A DNA stretch of 64,000 bases, taken from NCBI GenBank assembly GCA_033032865.1, contig JAWHQI010000040.1:8911001-8975000 (forward strand), written 5' to 3'. Every line of letters begins with the position of its first letter. Position 1 is the first letter of the stretch. A program made the translations under genes and the position numbers. This DNA comes from Dactylorhiza incarnata. Lineage: Eukaryota; Streptophyta; Magnoliopsida; Asparagales; Orchidaceae. The notes under the pieces are model-generated. The model was not told where the DNA came from. It saw nothing but the letters and a program-made list of their open reading frames with translations, and made no database searches. Of this stretch, positions 45,049 through 56,250 are shown piece by piece.

Positions 45049-45057
45049 CCTTTTGAG

Positions 45058-45480
45058 TAACCAACAAATAATCCATCCCATGTTTTTAAAAAAATACATG
45101 GATAGAAGTTCGAGAGGAAGGAGGTCTAGGGCACGGGGCGGTTCTTGTCAACAATAGCAGTTCGAGAGGAAGGAGATCAAACTTGAAGCAAAGATTACCT
45201 AAATATGTAGGAGATGTGGCATTACAGCATGACGATAGTTGAAGAAGGAGATGGAATTTGAAACACACAGAACCTAAATGTGGAGGAGGTATCACATTCC
45301 CACGTCCTTCGTTGACAATGAAGATGAGGTTGGAGAAAAAAGCAGTGGGCGACACTGGGCTTGTGTAGAGGAGGCGACGGTGATCAGCGGAGGCCATAGA
45401 GAAGAACAGCGAGGGGGAGGCGTGCCAAGCGACAGAGTGATCTACAACACGAGGTGTGGAGAGATGAGTAAATAGTGAAT
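45058..45480. other. Unassigned flank right of the MULE
   Basis: Contains a 132-residue minus-strand ORF (45484-45086) with no recognised domain and a repeated AGTTCGAGAGGAAGGAG motif (45108 and 45160). It may be part of the CACTA-like element whose end follows; this is inference. Confidence 0.35.
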
Positions 45481-45484
45481 ACAT

Positions 45485-45735
45485 ACCCCCTGCCCCTGCC
45501 GTGGCTAATATTAAGTATTAGCCATACATTTTGCTTGTTGTGGCTAATACTTAGTATTAGTCACATTTTTTCCTTGTCGCGCCTAATACTTAAGTATTAG
45601 TCATGTTTTTTTCAACCCTGGCTAAAACATCAGTATTAGCCACAGTTTTTGCAATTGTAGTTAATACTAGTGTATTAGCAACAGTTTTAAACTCTGGCAA
45701 AAAAATGTGTAGTTAAAAATGATTTTTCTAGTTGT
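45485..45735. mobile_element. CACTA-like subterminal repeats and 3' end
   Basis: Five imperfect palindromes of the type GTGGCTAATACTTAGTATTAGTCAC at roughly 40-50 bp spacing lead to CTCTGGCAAAAAAATGTG, then ATTTTTCTAGTTGTG. Reverse complement of the end is CACAACTAGAAAAATC, close to the canonical CACTACAAGAAAAA of CACTA/En-Spm termini. The other terminus and a transposase were not found in the window. Confidence 0.5.
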
Positions 45736-46205
45736 GGATATTTAATTTGTTTATGTTTGGGGGGTGTGTCTTCTACGTTTGCCGTTGGTCCTATTTATAG
45801 GCAATACAAGGGATACATTGTTTGCGAATAGCCTACCCCACCTTTATTGGATATTAGATATTTATTTCCTGGGCGACCTTACTCTTGGGAGTCTCTGGAG
45901 GCGACGAGCTGATTGAGATTGCTTTAAGCGAGGTCGCCAGAGCCGAATGTACTAGTCTGGAGGTCGCTTAGAAAGAGAGCTCACGAACGAGTTTGAAACT
46001 GTAAAGCATGCTCGCCAACTCACTGTGACCGAGGACGCTGACGAGATGATAATCTCTAAGAGGGCTTGAGGGCGAGCCCGAGTGGAGCTCGTCAACAAGC
46101 TGATGTACTGACTTGTCGAGCTTCCGTTGAGCTCCATGGGTCCTGTATGAGTCCTTTCGTTCTGGTCATTGATCAACCTTCTGAGATCACGAAGCCTGTA
46201 ATTAG
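45736..46205. other. Unassigned region
   Basis: Includes a segment with repeated GAGCTCGTC and GACGAGCTG words. Short ORFs only; no domain recognised. Confidence 0.35.
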
Positions 46206-46915
46206 GCTTAGGCCCTCATTGTCCAATACGTGTTGTAAAGGTATGGTATCTTCTCGTGATATTTTCTTTGTTGATGTATACATACATGTATAATCAAAAT
46301 AATTTATACATGGATTCAATGAAATTGGGACAGTACCTCTGTCGCCAAAGTCATGATAGTACCTTTGCCGTTAAAGTACCTTTGTCACGACTGTACCTCT
46401 GCCAGTTTTGAATGGGCATTTGTTCCTCCATGGATTCAACGAAAGTCCTAGTGGGCTACGCAAGGACTACTCTCTTGCTGGGCTGCTCTTGGTTATGAAT
46501 GTGGTCTGCCTATTTGGGAATTCTGTTTTTGTAGAAGTCATTATCTTAGAGAAACCTTGCTCATTGGTTCAATATTCCCTGAGCAGAAGTTCATTAACCA
46601 TCTAAATTTCATGGCTTATTAAGTGATCATAAGTCTATATTACGTAAGATTCACCCGATAAATAGTGAAATAAGAGCGTGATATTCAAATTAGAACTTGC
46701 TTTCAAATGTGGCATGAAATTACTGTTGGAAGCTATTAGAGGGCACACAGAACTTGTACTAATAAAAAAAACTTATATTTCATAAAACAAGGAGATACAA
46801 CAACTTACACACCGCATCAACACATACAAAGTGTTATAACACAATATTACTTGATAAATTACAACGCAACACCACTTCAAGACTTTACACAAGAGAAGTT
46901 CACAGCTTGTAATCG
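46206..46915. repeat. ~0.7 kb tandem duplication, first copy
   Basis: Starts GCTTAGGCCCTCATTGTCC and ends CACAGCTTGTAATC. The same sequence with substitutions recurs at 46939-47131 plus 52697-53207. A 23 bp spacer separates the copies. The unit contains short GTACCTCTGTCGCC / GTACCTTTGCCG repeats (46330-46400). Its identity is unknown to me. Confidence 0.8.
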
Positions 46916-47131
46916 CCTGACCGAAACTCCTGTTCGCAGCTTAGGCCCTCATTGTCCAATACGTGTTGTAAAGGTTTGGTATCTGCTCGTGATATTTTCT
47001 TTGTTGATGTATACATACATGTATAATCAAAATAATTTATTCATGGATTCAATGCAATTAGGATAGTACCTCTGTCGCCAAAGTCACGACAGTACCTTTG
47101 CCGCGAAAGTACCTCTATCGTGACTGTACCT

Positions 47132-47936
47132 TGATGAGTCCCAATTATATACACATTTATGGACTCATCTGGGCCGATTTTCTAGTCTATGCACTACATT
47201 TTAGGCATGTTTTCGCTCATATTTGTTATTCCATGCTATGTGCACTTCTAGGCCCATTTTTGGTGTTATTTCATGTTCTTCTTCTTTAGTAGTTTTCATG
47301 CATTGTTAAGTGCCACTTTCAGTGGCTGGATTCGTGGTTGTGCTGGAACAGGAGTCGCGCAGGTGTTCCCGGTGCAATTCTGTACAGGAACACTGTGCAC
47401 GATCACTGGTTCTATTGCGCACGACCACTGGTCGTGCGCCGCTGATCGTGCGCACTTAACCCAATTTTATGAGTTCTGTCTTGACCGAACGCACAACCAT
47501 TTACGATAGTGCGCACGACTGATGGTCGTGCGCCACTGGTCGTGCGAACATTTTATTTTATAAAGCTATTACATTGCAGGCTCCGCCTAGGCAGGCGCAC
47601 GATCACAGGATTCCAGCGCGCACGACCACTGGTCGTGCGCCAATGACCGTGCGCGCTGTTTATTCCAGCGCCTATAAATACTCCTGCTCGCGGTTTAGGT
47701 CGCATCGCTCGACATTTCTTCCGCCAGTCCGCCGTTTCGCCCCTTCTCGCGCGCACGACCAAGGACTTCGATCTCAAGTCCTTCCTCGAAACCTAACTCC
47801 ACCTTACAGTGTTCCTTGAGAGATTCGATACTCGGGGATTACTCCTCGTTTTATATTACTTGAACGATCGGTACACTGCCGTTTCGTGTCGCAGTCGAGC
47901 TACTGCCTATAGCGGTGTGCGAGATTTGCGCCATCA
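47132..47936 (+). repeat. Gypsy-type 5' LTR, internally deleted
   Basis: Starts TGATGAGTCCCAATTATATA and ends AGATTTGCGCCATCA. It is 805 bp against 1553 bp for the 3' LTR: sequence between CCCCTTCTCGC (47751) and GACCAAGGACTTCG is missing (about 748 bp). The two related LTRs in the window (7707-9247, 54328-55795) are long forms, so the short form is derived. Confidence 0.9.
47403..47680 (+). promoter_or_regulatory. Gypsy LTR promoter with GCGCACGAC palindromes (5' LTR)
   Basis: Palindromes with arms GCGCACGACCA and TGGTCGTGCGC lie at 47417-47439 and 47618-47640, with a looser one at 47511-47533. They are followed by the TATA box CTATAAATAC (47673-47680). Confidence 0.65.
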
Positions 47937-47942
47937 AGTTTT

Positions 47943-47960
47943 TGGCGCCGTTGCCGGGGA
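47943..47960 (+). other. Primer-binding site, tRNA-Asp
   Basis: TGGCGCCGTTGCCGGGGA is the exact complement of the 3' end of plant tRNA-Asp(GTC), including CCA. Confidence 0.92.
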
Positions 47961-48150
47961 ACACAGTCGTGTGAGTTTTCTGGAGAGGGAGAACCTGAGA
48001 GAGAAGCCCTTCCATTTGTAAATTGCATTCCTTTGTTTTATTTCCTCGTATTCTTTTCCTGTTTTAATTAGGTTGCTTTAGTAATTATTGTTAGGTGTGG
48101 TATATCGCACAATAGTGTTTTTCTCTTTGAATCGTTTTTATCTTCGCACT

Positions 48151-48756
48151 ATGTGGGCACATCTTAATATCCGTTGCCGTTGGTGTGGAGCTACCTCCCA
48201 CTCTAGTGATGAATGCCCTATGGAGAATGGTGGGTATAATTCTTCTCGCCCAGCATATGGAGCACTGACTTCGTCTGGTACTCCATATGGTGCGCGTAAG
48301 TCTTATGGCTACTCTGCTGAGCCTTTACCGTCATACTTCTTTTCGGCTTCAGCCCCCGCTGTGTCAAAGAAGCCCGCAAGGCAGTGCCAGTTTTGTCGGA
48401 GCACTGATCATGTCTTAAAGGACTGTGCCAAGTATCTTCGCCAATTGGACGAGGATGACGAGCCGGATATCCGGATCGTCCCAACTCCTAACTCTGGCGG
48501 CACATCTTCAACATCCGGTTATGTGTCGTTGTCACCTTCACATCTTGAAGGGTATGGCATGGACATGGTCACCGGATGTGCGGCTGATCTATGCACCGAC
48601 ATTGCTGAGCCTATTCTCCATGTGCATCCACCACCTCTAGTGGATTCGATTCTTTGTGAGGAATCGGTGCTCGACTTTTATCCGAGCACTACTCCTCCCC
48701 CTGTTGTGCATACTATACTCGTCTCCGACGACATTGTTGATGATGTCGCAGGATGA
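48151..48756 (+). CDS. Gag-like protein with two zinc knuckles
   Basis: I take ATG 48151 as start because the related element begins its ORF at the same place (55923) with the same MWAHLNIRCRWCG. An upstream in-frame ATG at 48088 is not shared. Two CX2CX4HX4C knuckles follow: CRWCGATSHSSDEC and CQFCRSTDHVLKDC, nucleocapsid-type RNA-binding motifs. The rest is Ser/Pro/Gly-rich and ends acidic (DDIVDDVAG). At 201 residues it lacks an evident capsid domain. A +1 shift near 48750 would continue into the acidic frame at 48750-49384, so it may be truncated by a frameshift. Confidence 0.65.
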   Translation: MWAHLNIRCRWCGATSHSSDECPMENGGYNSSRPAYGALTSSGTPYGARKSYGYSAEPLPSYFFSASAPAVSKKPARQCQFCRSTDHVLKDCAKYLRQLDEDDEPDIRIVPTPNSGGTSSTSGYVSLSPSHLEGYGMDMVTGCAADLCTDIAEPILHVHPPPLVDSILCEESVLDFYPSTTPPPVVHTILVSDDIVDDVAG

Positions 48757-49384
48757 GGTGGGTGATCTGAGTGTTGTGCCTATTACTATGAAGGAGGACA
48801 ACCTTCTAGGTGAAGAGGAGTTTTCCTCAGCACCGATGGAGGAAGTCCAAATCCTAAGCCTGGCCACCGTTGATCCCGCTGAATCTTGTAGCATTGATGA
48901 CAATGCAAACATTATTTTACTTCCCCAACCTGAGGGGAGTGAGACCGGGATCACTCCCCCGATTGATGTTTATTTATGTTCTTCGTCTTCTTTATTTCTT
49001 GATCCCCTTCCTTCATCTGAGTCTGTGCAGGTTTAATCTTCACAGGTACTTCAGGAGGACTTGGAGCTTTTTGCTCAAGTCAATGATGAGAGCATCCTCT
49101 CATGTGAGGAGGTTTATTCCACCTCTGTAGAGGAAGCTCCACTCATTGCCTTCGCCTCCTGCTGCCTCCCTGTTGACGACTCCTTGCTAGGCGAGGATAT
49201 TTTTGGTGAGTTGAGTGAGGATATCTCCTCCTCTTCTTACTTTCTTTTCCCTCTACCTGTGTCAAGCAGGTATTACTATTTAGGTAGAGGGGTGACTGCT
49301 TTATCTCCGTATCGGTACCAGCTACCGAAACGGATAATGGAGCAGTTACCTGTGCATTTTCTTTTTCATAGGCCCATTAGCTAG
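48750..49384 (+). pseudogene. Acidic continuation of gag-like ORF
   Basis: Overlaps the gag-like end in the +1 frame. It is rich in Asp, Glu and Ser (EVGDLSVVPITMKEDNLLGE, SLLGEDIFGELSEDISSSS). A TAA at 49034-49036 interrupts it. No domain recognised. Confidence 0.45.
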
Positions 49385-51138
49385 AACCTTCATATTTTTA
49401 AATAAGTCGTGCTGGGATGACAATAACCCCAATAGTTATCTTACTTTTCTTGCAATTTCAGGTTATCTAGTTTGTTTAGTTAGTTTTACTTTATTTTAGT
49501 CTATATATTTTCTTTTGTTTTTGCGGAGCTCACCCCCCCCCTTGCAGGTCCTTCTTCTGGATGGCGGATGCTGTAACTTTTTCATGGTTTACACGCGTCT
49601 TCTGGTATGCTCACTTGCTGAGCATTGGGTACTCTCTTCCACTAGCTCTTTTCTGAATTTCATAGCTATATATTTTGTGTATTGTTTAGCTTAAGTCTGG
49701 GGGAGAGCAGTTTTTGTGCCCGCTCACGTGCACGATTGCATAGCATGCTAGAAGCACTTTTATTTTAGTTTATTGAAAATTGTTGTTCACTCTCTTTGCA
49801 CACCACAACACCCACTTGAGCGCGTACTCGTCTGTATGCGTGCTCTGTAGTGAATTTAATTCTTCTGCTTATGTGGGAAAGTCTAGGTGATGGCTTAGGA
49901 CTATGTAGCAGAGTAAAATGTTGACTCCAGTAGTGCTCCTAGTCGAGTGCTCGGTTACATAGAAATTTGTGTAGATTAGACTTCTCTTTATACTTATGGT
50001 TTTATATTTTTTCTAGTAGTGTAAATGTTGTTTACTCTACTCAAATGGTGAATCCGGTGGAATCAAATGGTAGCATAGGGATGTGTGTAAACGATCGCTA
50101 GACTCGTATTGCTTGAGTCGGGAGAAAGGAGAATCTTTCTCGGTGGCTAGAACTTGCCTCAAGCGATTCTTGAAGCATTGGCATAGGATAGTTCTAGTGC
50201 GTGAGAATGACGTAGGCCATTATTTTGGCCTGATTGAGCTTTTTATTTCATGCATATCATCTACCCTTGCTAGCCCCGTTGTGCCTACCCCTTCCTCTTG
50301 ATTCAGCCCCACTTTTATCTCACCAAAAGCTTAAAAGCCTAACCTAGTCGCACACCCAAATCTGAGCTTTAATTATAGTTATATTTACATTTTGGGGGGT
50401 GTTGATGTGGTAAAATTTATAGTGGAAATTGTGGGTGTATTCATTGATATTTTTGCTGAATAAGAAAAGAAAGAAAAAGAAGAATGAAGTAGAGAAAGAA
50501 AAGAAAAAAAAGGGGATTGTTATGAAAAAAAAAGTTGAATTAAAATTTTTGAAATTTTGGTATTGGGAGTGGGCGGTGCACACACCTATGTTGCAAAAGT
50601 CCAAGTCTGGGGGTGTGGTGCATTTGTTTATTATCGTCGTGCGGGTAGCTCTATCTTATGCTCATGTTGGGTTAGGTGTGCTTAGCCTCCAGGTTTATCT
50701 TTGTTTACCTCACCGTAACCCAAGCCCCATCTCTAACCTAAAGTCCTACCGACTCACGCTATGAACCAATCTAGTGTCGTGGAGAGAATGTGACCGGGCG
50801 AGCTTATGGTCACCGACACTGATGGATTTCAGAGGAGTTTGTCCCGCATCCCGATCTTGCGCAATGCTCGTTTCAGCGCTTAGTTTACTTTCTCCGTATG
50901 CATGGCCGAATGATTCACCGTTGTTCACCATTTTGAGTAGTTGTAATATGCTTTTACCCTTTTAGAAATATATAAACTGTTTATATAATCAGAAATCTTC
51001 TCTACTATTTTTCTTATGCACGTGAGCATGCGACTTCGCATGATACTCTGTATTGTAATTTTAAGTCATCTACTTTTCTTTCCCCGTTCGCTTAGAATTT
51101 GTTTGCTCGGGACACGCAAACAGGCAAGTCTGGGGGTG
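49385..51138 (+). other. Gypsy-type element 3' non-coding region
   Basis: No ORF with a recognisable domain. AAGTCTGGGGG occurs three times (49694, 50603 and 51126). The last, AAGTCTGGGGGTG, abuts the 3' LTR and is the polypurine tract; the others look like PPT copies. A purine-rich AAAGAAAAAGAAG tract lies at 50463-50530. Confidence 0.7.
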
Positions 51139-52691
51139 TGATGAGTCCCAATTATATACACATTTATGGACTCATCTGGGCCGATTTTCTAGTCTATGCA
51201 CTACATTTTAGGCATGTTTTCGCTCATATTTGTTATTCCATGCTATGTGCACTTCTATGCCCGTTTTTGGTGTTATTTCATGTTCTTCTTCTTTAGTAGT
51301 TTTCATGCATTGTTAAGTGCCACTTTCAGTGGCTGGATTCGTGGTTGTGCTGGAACAGGAGTCGTGCAGGTGTTCCCGGTGCAATTTTGTACAGGAACAC
51401 TGCGCACGATCACTGGTTCTATTGCGCACGACCACTGGTCGTGCGCCGCTGATCGTGCGCACTTAACCCCATTTTATGAGTTCTGTCTTGACCGAACGCA
51501 CGACCATTTACGATAGTGCGCACGACCGATGGTCGTGCGCCACTGGTCGTGCGAACATTTTATTTTATAAAGTTATTACATTGCAGGCTCCGCCCAGGAA
51601 GGCGCACGATCACAGGATTCCAGCGCGCACGACCACTGGTTGTGCGCCAATGACCGTGCGCGCTGTTTATTCCAGCGCCTATAAATACTCCTGCTCGCGA
51701 TTTAGGTCGCATCGCTCGACATTTCTTCCGCCAGTCCGCCGTTTCGCCCCTTCTCGCTGGTTCTCCGCCCCCCTAGGCCTCCTCCATCATCCAAGAGCTT
51801 CAAGGAGGAGATTCCACTCATCTTCATCACCAAGGAAGGAGTTCTTCGCATCGGACGTGGCCGGATTGTAAAACGCTGGAGAAGACGGGTCCATTGGGAG
51901 GTGTGACAGCCCTCCTCTACCCCGGATGATAGTTGGGATCGAGCTAGGACGTTGATTGACAACCCGACGATTCCTACCGTGAATCTACAACGAGACTCCG
52001 GATTCGGTCGTATCTCTTGCCTCTTTCTTCTACTTGTGTGGTTGTATTTGTTTGTAATCTCTATATTTAGATGATGGCACTATGAATCTTGTTTATTAAT
52101 GTTTATTTCAAGTTTATGGAATCATATTATTCATATATGTGAATGAGGTGCGCCGCCATCCATTTTCCACTCCACCACCGTGCCCGGTGCCGCACTAGCA
52201 ATTGCTAGTGGCGTGCTTGTCGACGAGGTGTTTGCGACCCTCATTCCGTTAGCCTACTCGTCCATCCGCCTATCGAAGCGTGGCATCGCGGCCCGTGTAA
52301 TCCATCCCGCTTAACGAAGCAGCGCGCTCAAGGCCTGCATTGTTCGATTCCGCTAGCCTACTCGCCCATCCGCCCAACGAAGTAGTGCGTTCAAGGCCTA
52401 CGTAGTTTTCCATCCCGCCAAGCGAAGCATTGCATAGCGGCATTGCATAGGAGTAGTTGTAATATTTTATTTTATTATTCGCAAACCAAACCAACCATCC
52501 ATAGTAACCCCGACCAAGGACTTCGATCTCAAGTCCTTCCTCGAAACCTAACTCCACCTTACTGCGTTCCTTGAGAGATTCGATACTCGGGGATTACTCC
52601 TCGTTTTATATTACTTGAACGATCGGTACACTGCCGTTTCGTGTCGCAGTCGAGCTACTGCCTATAGCGGTGTGCGAGATTTGCACCATCA
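51139..52691 (+). repeat. Gypsy-type 3' LTR, full length
   Basis: 1553 bp, TGATGAG start and ACCATCA end. It has palindromes and a TATA box (51680-51687) as in the 5' LTR. The extra 748 bp contain the AATTGCTAGTGGCG and CGAAGCATTGCATAGCGG segments shared with the solo LTR at 7707-9247. Confidence 0.9.
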
Positions 52692-53207
52692 TACCTCTGT
52701 CAATTTTGAATGGGCTTTGTTCCTCCATGGATTCAATGAAATTGATAGTGGGCTATGCAAGGTCTACTCTCTTTCTGGGCTGCTCTTGGTTATGAATGTG
52801 GTCTGTCTATTTGGGGATTCTGCTTTTTTGTAGTTGTCATTGTCTCATAGACCTTGCTCATAGGTTGAATATTACCTGAGCAGAAGTTCATTAACCATCT
52901 AAATTTCAAGGCATATTAGGAGATCATAAGTCTATATTACGTAGGATTTACCCGATAAATAGTGAAATAAGAGCGTGATTTTCAAATTAGAACTTGCTTT
53001 CAAATGTGACATGAAATTTCTGTTAGAAGCTATTAGAGGGCACACACAAATTATACGAACAAAAAAACTTCTATTTCATTAACAAGGAGATACAACAACT
53101 TACACCTCACATCAACGCATACAAAGTGTTATAACACAACACTACTTGAAAAATTACAACGCAACACCACTTCAAGAGTTCGCACAAGAGGAGTTCACAG
53201 CTTGTAA

Positions 53208-54327
53208 TCATAATGTGCGCTAGTACATAATTAGTAGCTAACAAAACTTTTAAGGTAGCTTAGACAAGAACATACCTGCCTAGATACTCCTTATGTAATC
53301 CTTTGAGCTCCTGTTTGAAAGAAGGCATCCTATAAAAAAAACATCATAAATTCAGCATTGAAGGAGTTTATTATATTTTTTTGGCAATACTAATAAAAAG
53401 TGACCCCGTTGATATTTCAATGAGTGATACCCAATTAAGGAATACTCCAATAGTAGAGATAAGTTATGTAGCACATATATAGATGTAATCCTAATGAAAA
53501 TGCTTACATAACAATTGAGTAATGCAACAGTTATGGGTTCTTTTTCAAAACATTGGCACACTTTCAAAACAGTGAGAAAAAACAATGAAACCAATAAGAT
53601 GCAGGAAATGGTGAAAATAAAGTTCATAAGGTTTAGATTGTACCTACATTACTCACCTGTGTTAGCATGTTCAGCATGCTTACATTAATTTAAACTGTCC
53701 ATGTTATCCATCGGTCCAGCATGCTTACAAACACAGCCTGTTTGAGATCAAAACTACACAACTCAACCATAACTGAAACAGAGCATAAATAAAACCACAT
53801 ATGATCGATCAGAAGCAACAATGTTGGGTTGTTTGGGGGCAGACATGGGGGGAAGAAGATGCACGCACACATAGATGGGGGTTACATGTAGAAGCATGGT
53901 TACAGAAGTAGACATGGGAGGAGGAGCGACCTACCGAACGAGGGGGGGGGGGGGGGGGGGGGGATACAGGTAGAATCAACGATTGAAAGCGCTTCAAGAA
54001 GTAGACATGGTAGGAAGAGCGACTGTGCTCTCTGCACAGAAAGAGAAAATTAGGTGAGGAAAGAAATACCTAGGATGGTGCAGGAGCCCTCAGTTGCACG
54101 CAACAGCAAGATCGACGAAACTCTTGCAGGTTTTTACTTGGAAGGTGGTGGCGGTAATCGGCGAAACACTTGCAGGTTTTGATTCCATGTTTTACCTTTT
54201 TTATTGTTTACTGCTTCTTTATTGCTCTTTTACTGCACTTATTTACTACTCATTAACTTTCAGTTCTTACATAGTTGAATTGCTAGTATAACTTTACATT
54301 CCATAAACAATCTATGTGAGTGAGGGT
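53208..54327. other. Unassigned region with G22 tract
   Basis: AT-rich DNA with a G22 run at 53942-53963. AAGTAGACATGG is repeated at 53907 and 54000, and CGAAACTCTTGCAGGTTTT and CGAAACACTTGCAGGTTTT flank a short segment (54116 and 54162). No domain-bearing ORF. Confidence 0.4.
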
Positions 54328-55795
54328 TGATGAGTCCCATTTATATACGAATTTATGGGTTCATCTGGGCCGATTATCGAGTCTAAGCACTACATTTTAA
54401 GCATGTTTTCATTCATATTTGTTATTCCATGCTAAGTGCACTCTTAGGCCCGTTTTGGTATGCATTTGCGCTCCTTGTCTTTGGGGGTAAGCACATGGTG
54501 CTCCCCAATCCTTTTCTGTGTTTGATTGGTGTTGGAGGTGTATTCCCAGATGGTTTGCTTTGCTTGCAGGTGGTTGAATCACCCCGTTCTCCAGAAATCA
54601 TGACTGTGTATAACGCACCGTCGTGCATTTTATTGACGCACGGTTGGATGCGATCGTGCGCTCTCATCTGGGTAGGAATCCGGGGATCTGACTTTGTTCG
54701 TGCGTTTTAACGCACGGGCGGTTTGCCCGTGCGTGAGTAAAACGCACGATCGCCTGTTTCTTATTAATTTTAGATATTCTGAGTTTGTTCATGCGTTCTT
54801 AAGCACGGGCGGATTTGCCCGTGCGTGAGTAAGACGCACGGGCGCTTCTGCTTCTTCTTCAAGTCAAGTTTAATCGTTTAATAACGCACGGGCAACGCAC
54901 GATCGTGCGTTCGCCCATGCGTGACTAAAATTCCGCCTGTTTAGTATTTAAAGCAGGAAATCTGCAACATTAGGGACGATTCCGGGGAGGATGACCCCTC
55001 TCGCGGGAAAAGCCAGGGAAGCCCGCAATTTTCACCCTTTCCACCATAGGAGACCACATCCGGTGATCTCCTCCACGATACTTCCATCCGGGATCGTTTG
55101 CAAGCTTTCTCCACCACGAGTTCAAGCATTCTTCATCTTGGAAGCCATAGAAGCACTGAAGATCGCTGGAGAAGTGACAGCCTCCTTCGAGTCCGCACAC
55201 CATTTGAGGGCTGAGCCTTGAGAGAGACCGACAACCTCTCATTCCGGTCGAGAACCCAGGATACGGTGACATCTACTGTTGGGTCCTTTCTAAACCTTGA
55301 GCTTGTGCTTATTTTAGTGTTGTTGTAATGAACTCTTGCTAGTCTATTGTTATAGATCCTTTGTGTGATGTTCATGTGCATTGATGCTATGGTTGTGAGA
55401 ATCACTTTGCTTTTCGTTGTGATATTCTGAGTTGTTTGCGTGTGAAGCCATCTAGCAATTGCGAGTGGTAATGTTGGTGAAGAGGTGAATACGACCCTCG
55501 CAAAACCCCGCTCTGTGGCAATTTCACCTGCTTACTGAAGTGCGACATCGTGGCCGCTGCACTCACCCCCACTTTGCGAAGCGGTGCTTTCGACCCGCAT
55601 TTCTCTTAGTTCTACAATAGCTTAGGACACTAATCACAACACCCCTTTGTTCTTACTTTCTTCGCTCGTGTAACAATTGGCTTACAATGCAATTCATTCA
55701 CCACATCCTGCATTCCTCAAGAGATCGACATTCAGGGAAACTATTCCCATAATTATTACTTGACAGCGATCGGTGCACTTGCCGAACGCGCATCA
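54328..55795 (+). repeat. 5' LTR of second gypsy-type element
   Basis: Starts TGATGAGTCCCATTTATATA and ends GAACGCGCATCA, 1468 bp. It is related along its length to the other gypsy-type LTRs and closest, by reading, to the solo LTR 7707-9247 (GTAAGCACATGGTGCTCCCC, then GTTGGAGGTGTATTCCC). It has a CGTGCGT/ACGCACG palindrome field at about 54600-54925 and TATTTAAAG at 54946-54954. Its 3' LTR is beyond the window. Confidence 0.87.
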
Positions 55796-55801
55796 AGTTT
55801 T

Positions 55802-55819
55802 TGGCGCCGTTGCCGGGGA
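55802..55819 (+). other. Primer-binding site, tRNA-Asp
   Basis: TGGCGCCGTTGCCGGGGA, identical to 47943-47960. Confidence 0.92.
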
Positions 55820-55922
55820 ATGCATGCGTGATGAGATTTTGGTTGTGAATTGATTATTTGCGATTGAGTCTTTTATTCCTTTTTAATTTACTCTTTTTCA
55901 TGCTATTTTCTTCTTCTGTATC

Positions 55923-56250
55923 ATGTGGGCACATTTGAATATCCGATGTCGTTGGTGTGGGGACACATCCCACGCTAGTGATAGGTGTCCCAAAGAGTAT
56001 GGTGTTGTTCAGAAACCGTACGGAGCCCATAAATCTTTTGGCTCCTCTACTGCGACTCCGTTGTCGCACTATTACGCGGCTACCACACCTTGGGTGCCGG
56101 CAAAGCCAGTAATGCAGTGTTTATTTTGCAAAAGTAGAGAGCATGCCTTGAAGGACTGTGCGGATTATCTTCGCCAATTGGAGGATGATGATGAGCCGGA
56201 TCGTCCCATCCTCGAATTCGGCAAACACAGCTCCTTCCCCTGGTTACGTG
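55923..56250 (+). pseudogene. Gag-like protein, interrupted by Sirevirus
   Basis: Starts MWAHLNIRCRWCGDTSHASD. Knuckles CRWCGDTSHASDRC and CLFCKSREHALKDC match those of 48151-48756. The frame runs into the Sirevirus LTR at 56251, so only about 109 codons are present. The rest of the host element should resume beyond the right edge of the window. Confidence 0.75.

Larger units (their letters stand above)
47132..52691 (+). mobile_element. Pol-less gypsy-type LTR element
   Basis: LTRs at 47132-47936 and 51139-52691, perfect TACCT duplication (47127-47131 and 52692-52696), tRNA-Asp PBS and a polypurine tract. The 3.2 kb interior codes only for a protein with two zinc knuckles and an acidic continuation; no protease, RT or integrase. 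The tRNA-Asp PBS suggests an Athila-like origin, but without pol the lineage is inference. Confidence 0.9.
46939..53207. repeat. ~0.7 kb tandem duplication, second copy (interrupted)
   Basis: Second copy of the unit at 46206-46915, split by the gypsy-type element 47132-52691. Removing that element and one TACCT copy restores collinearity with the first copy, which independently confirms the element's borders. Confidence 0.8.
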
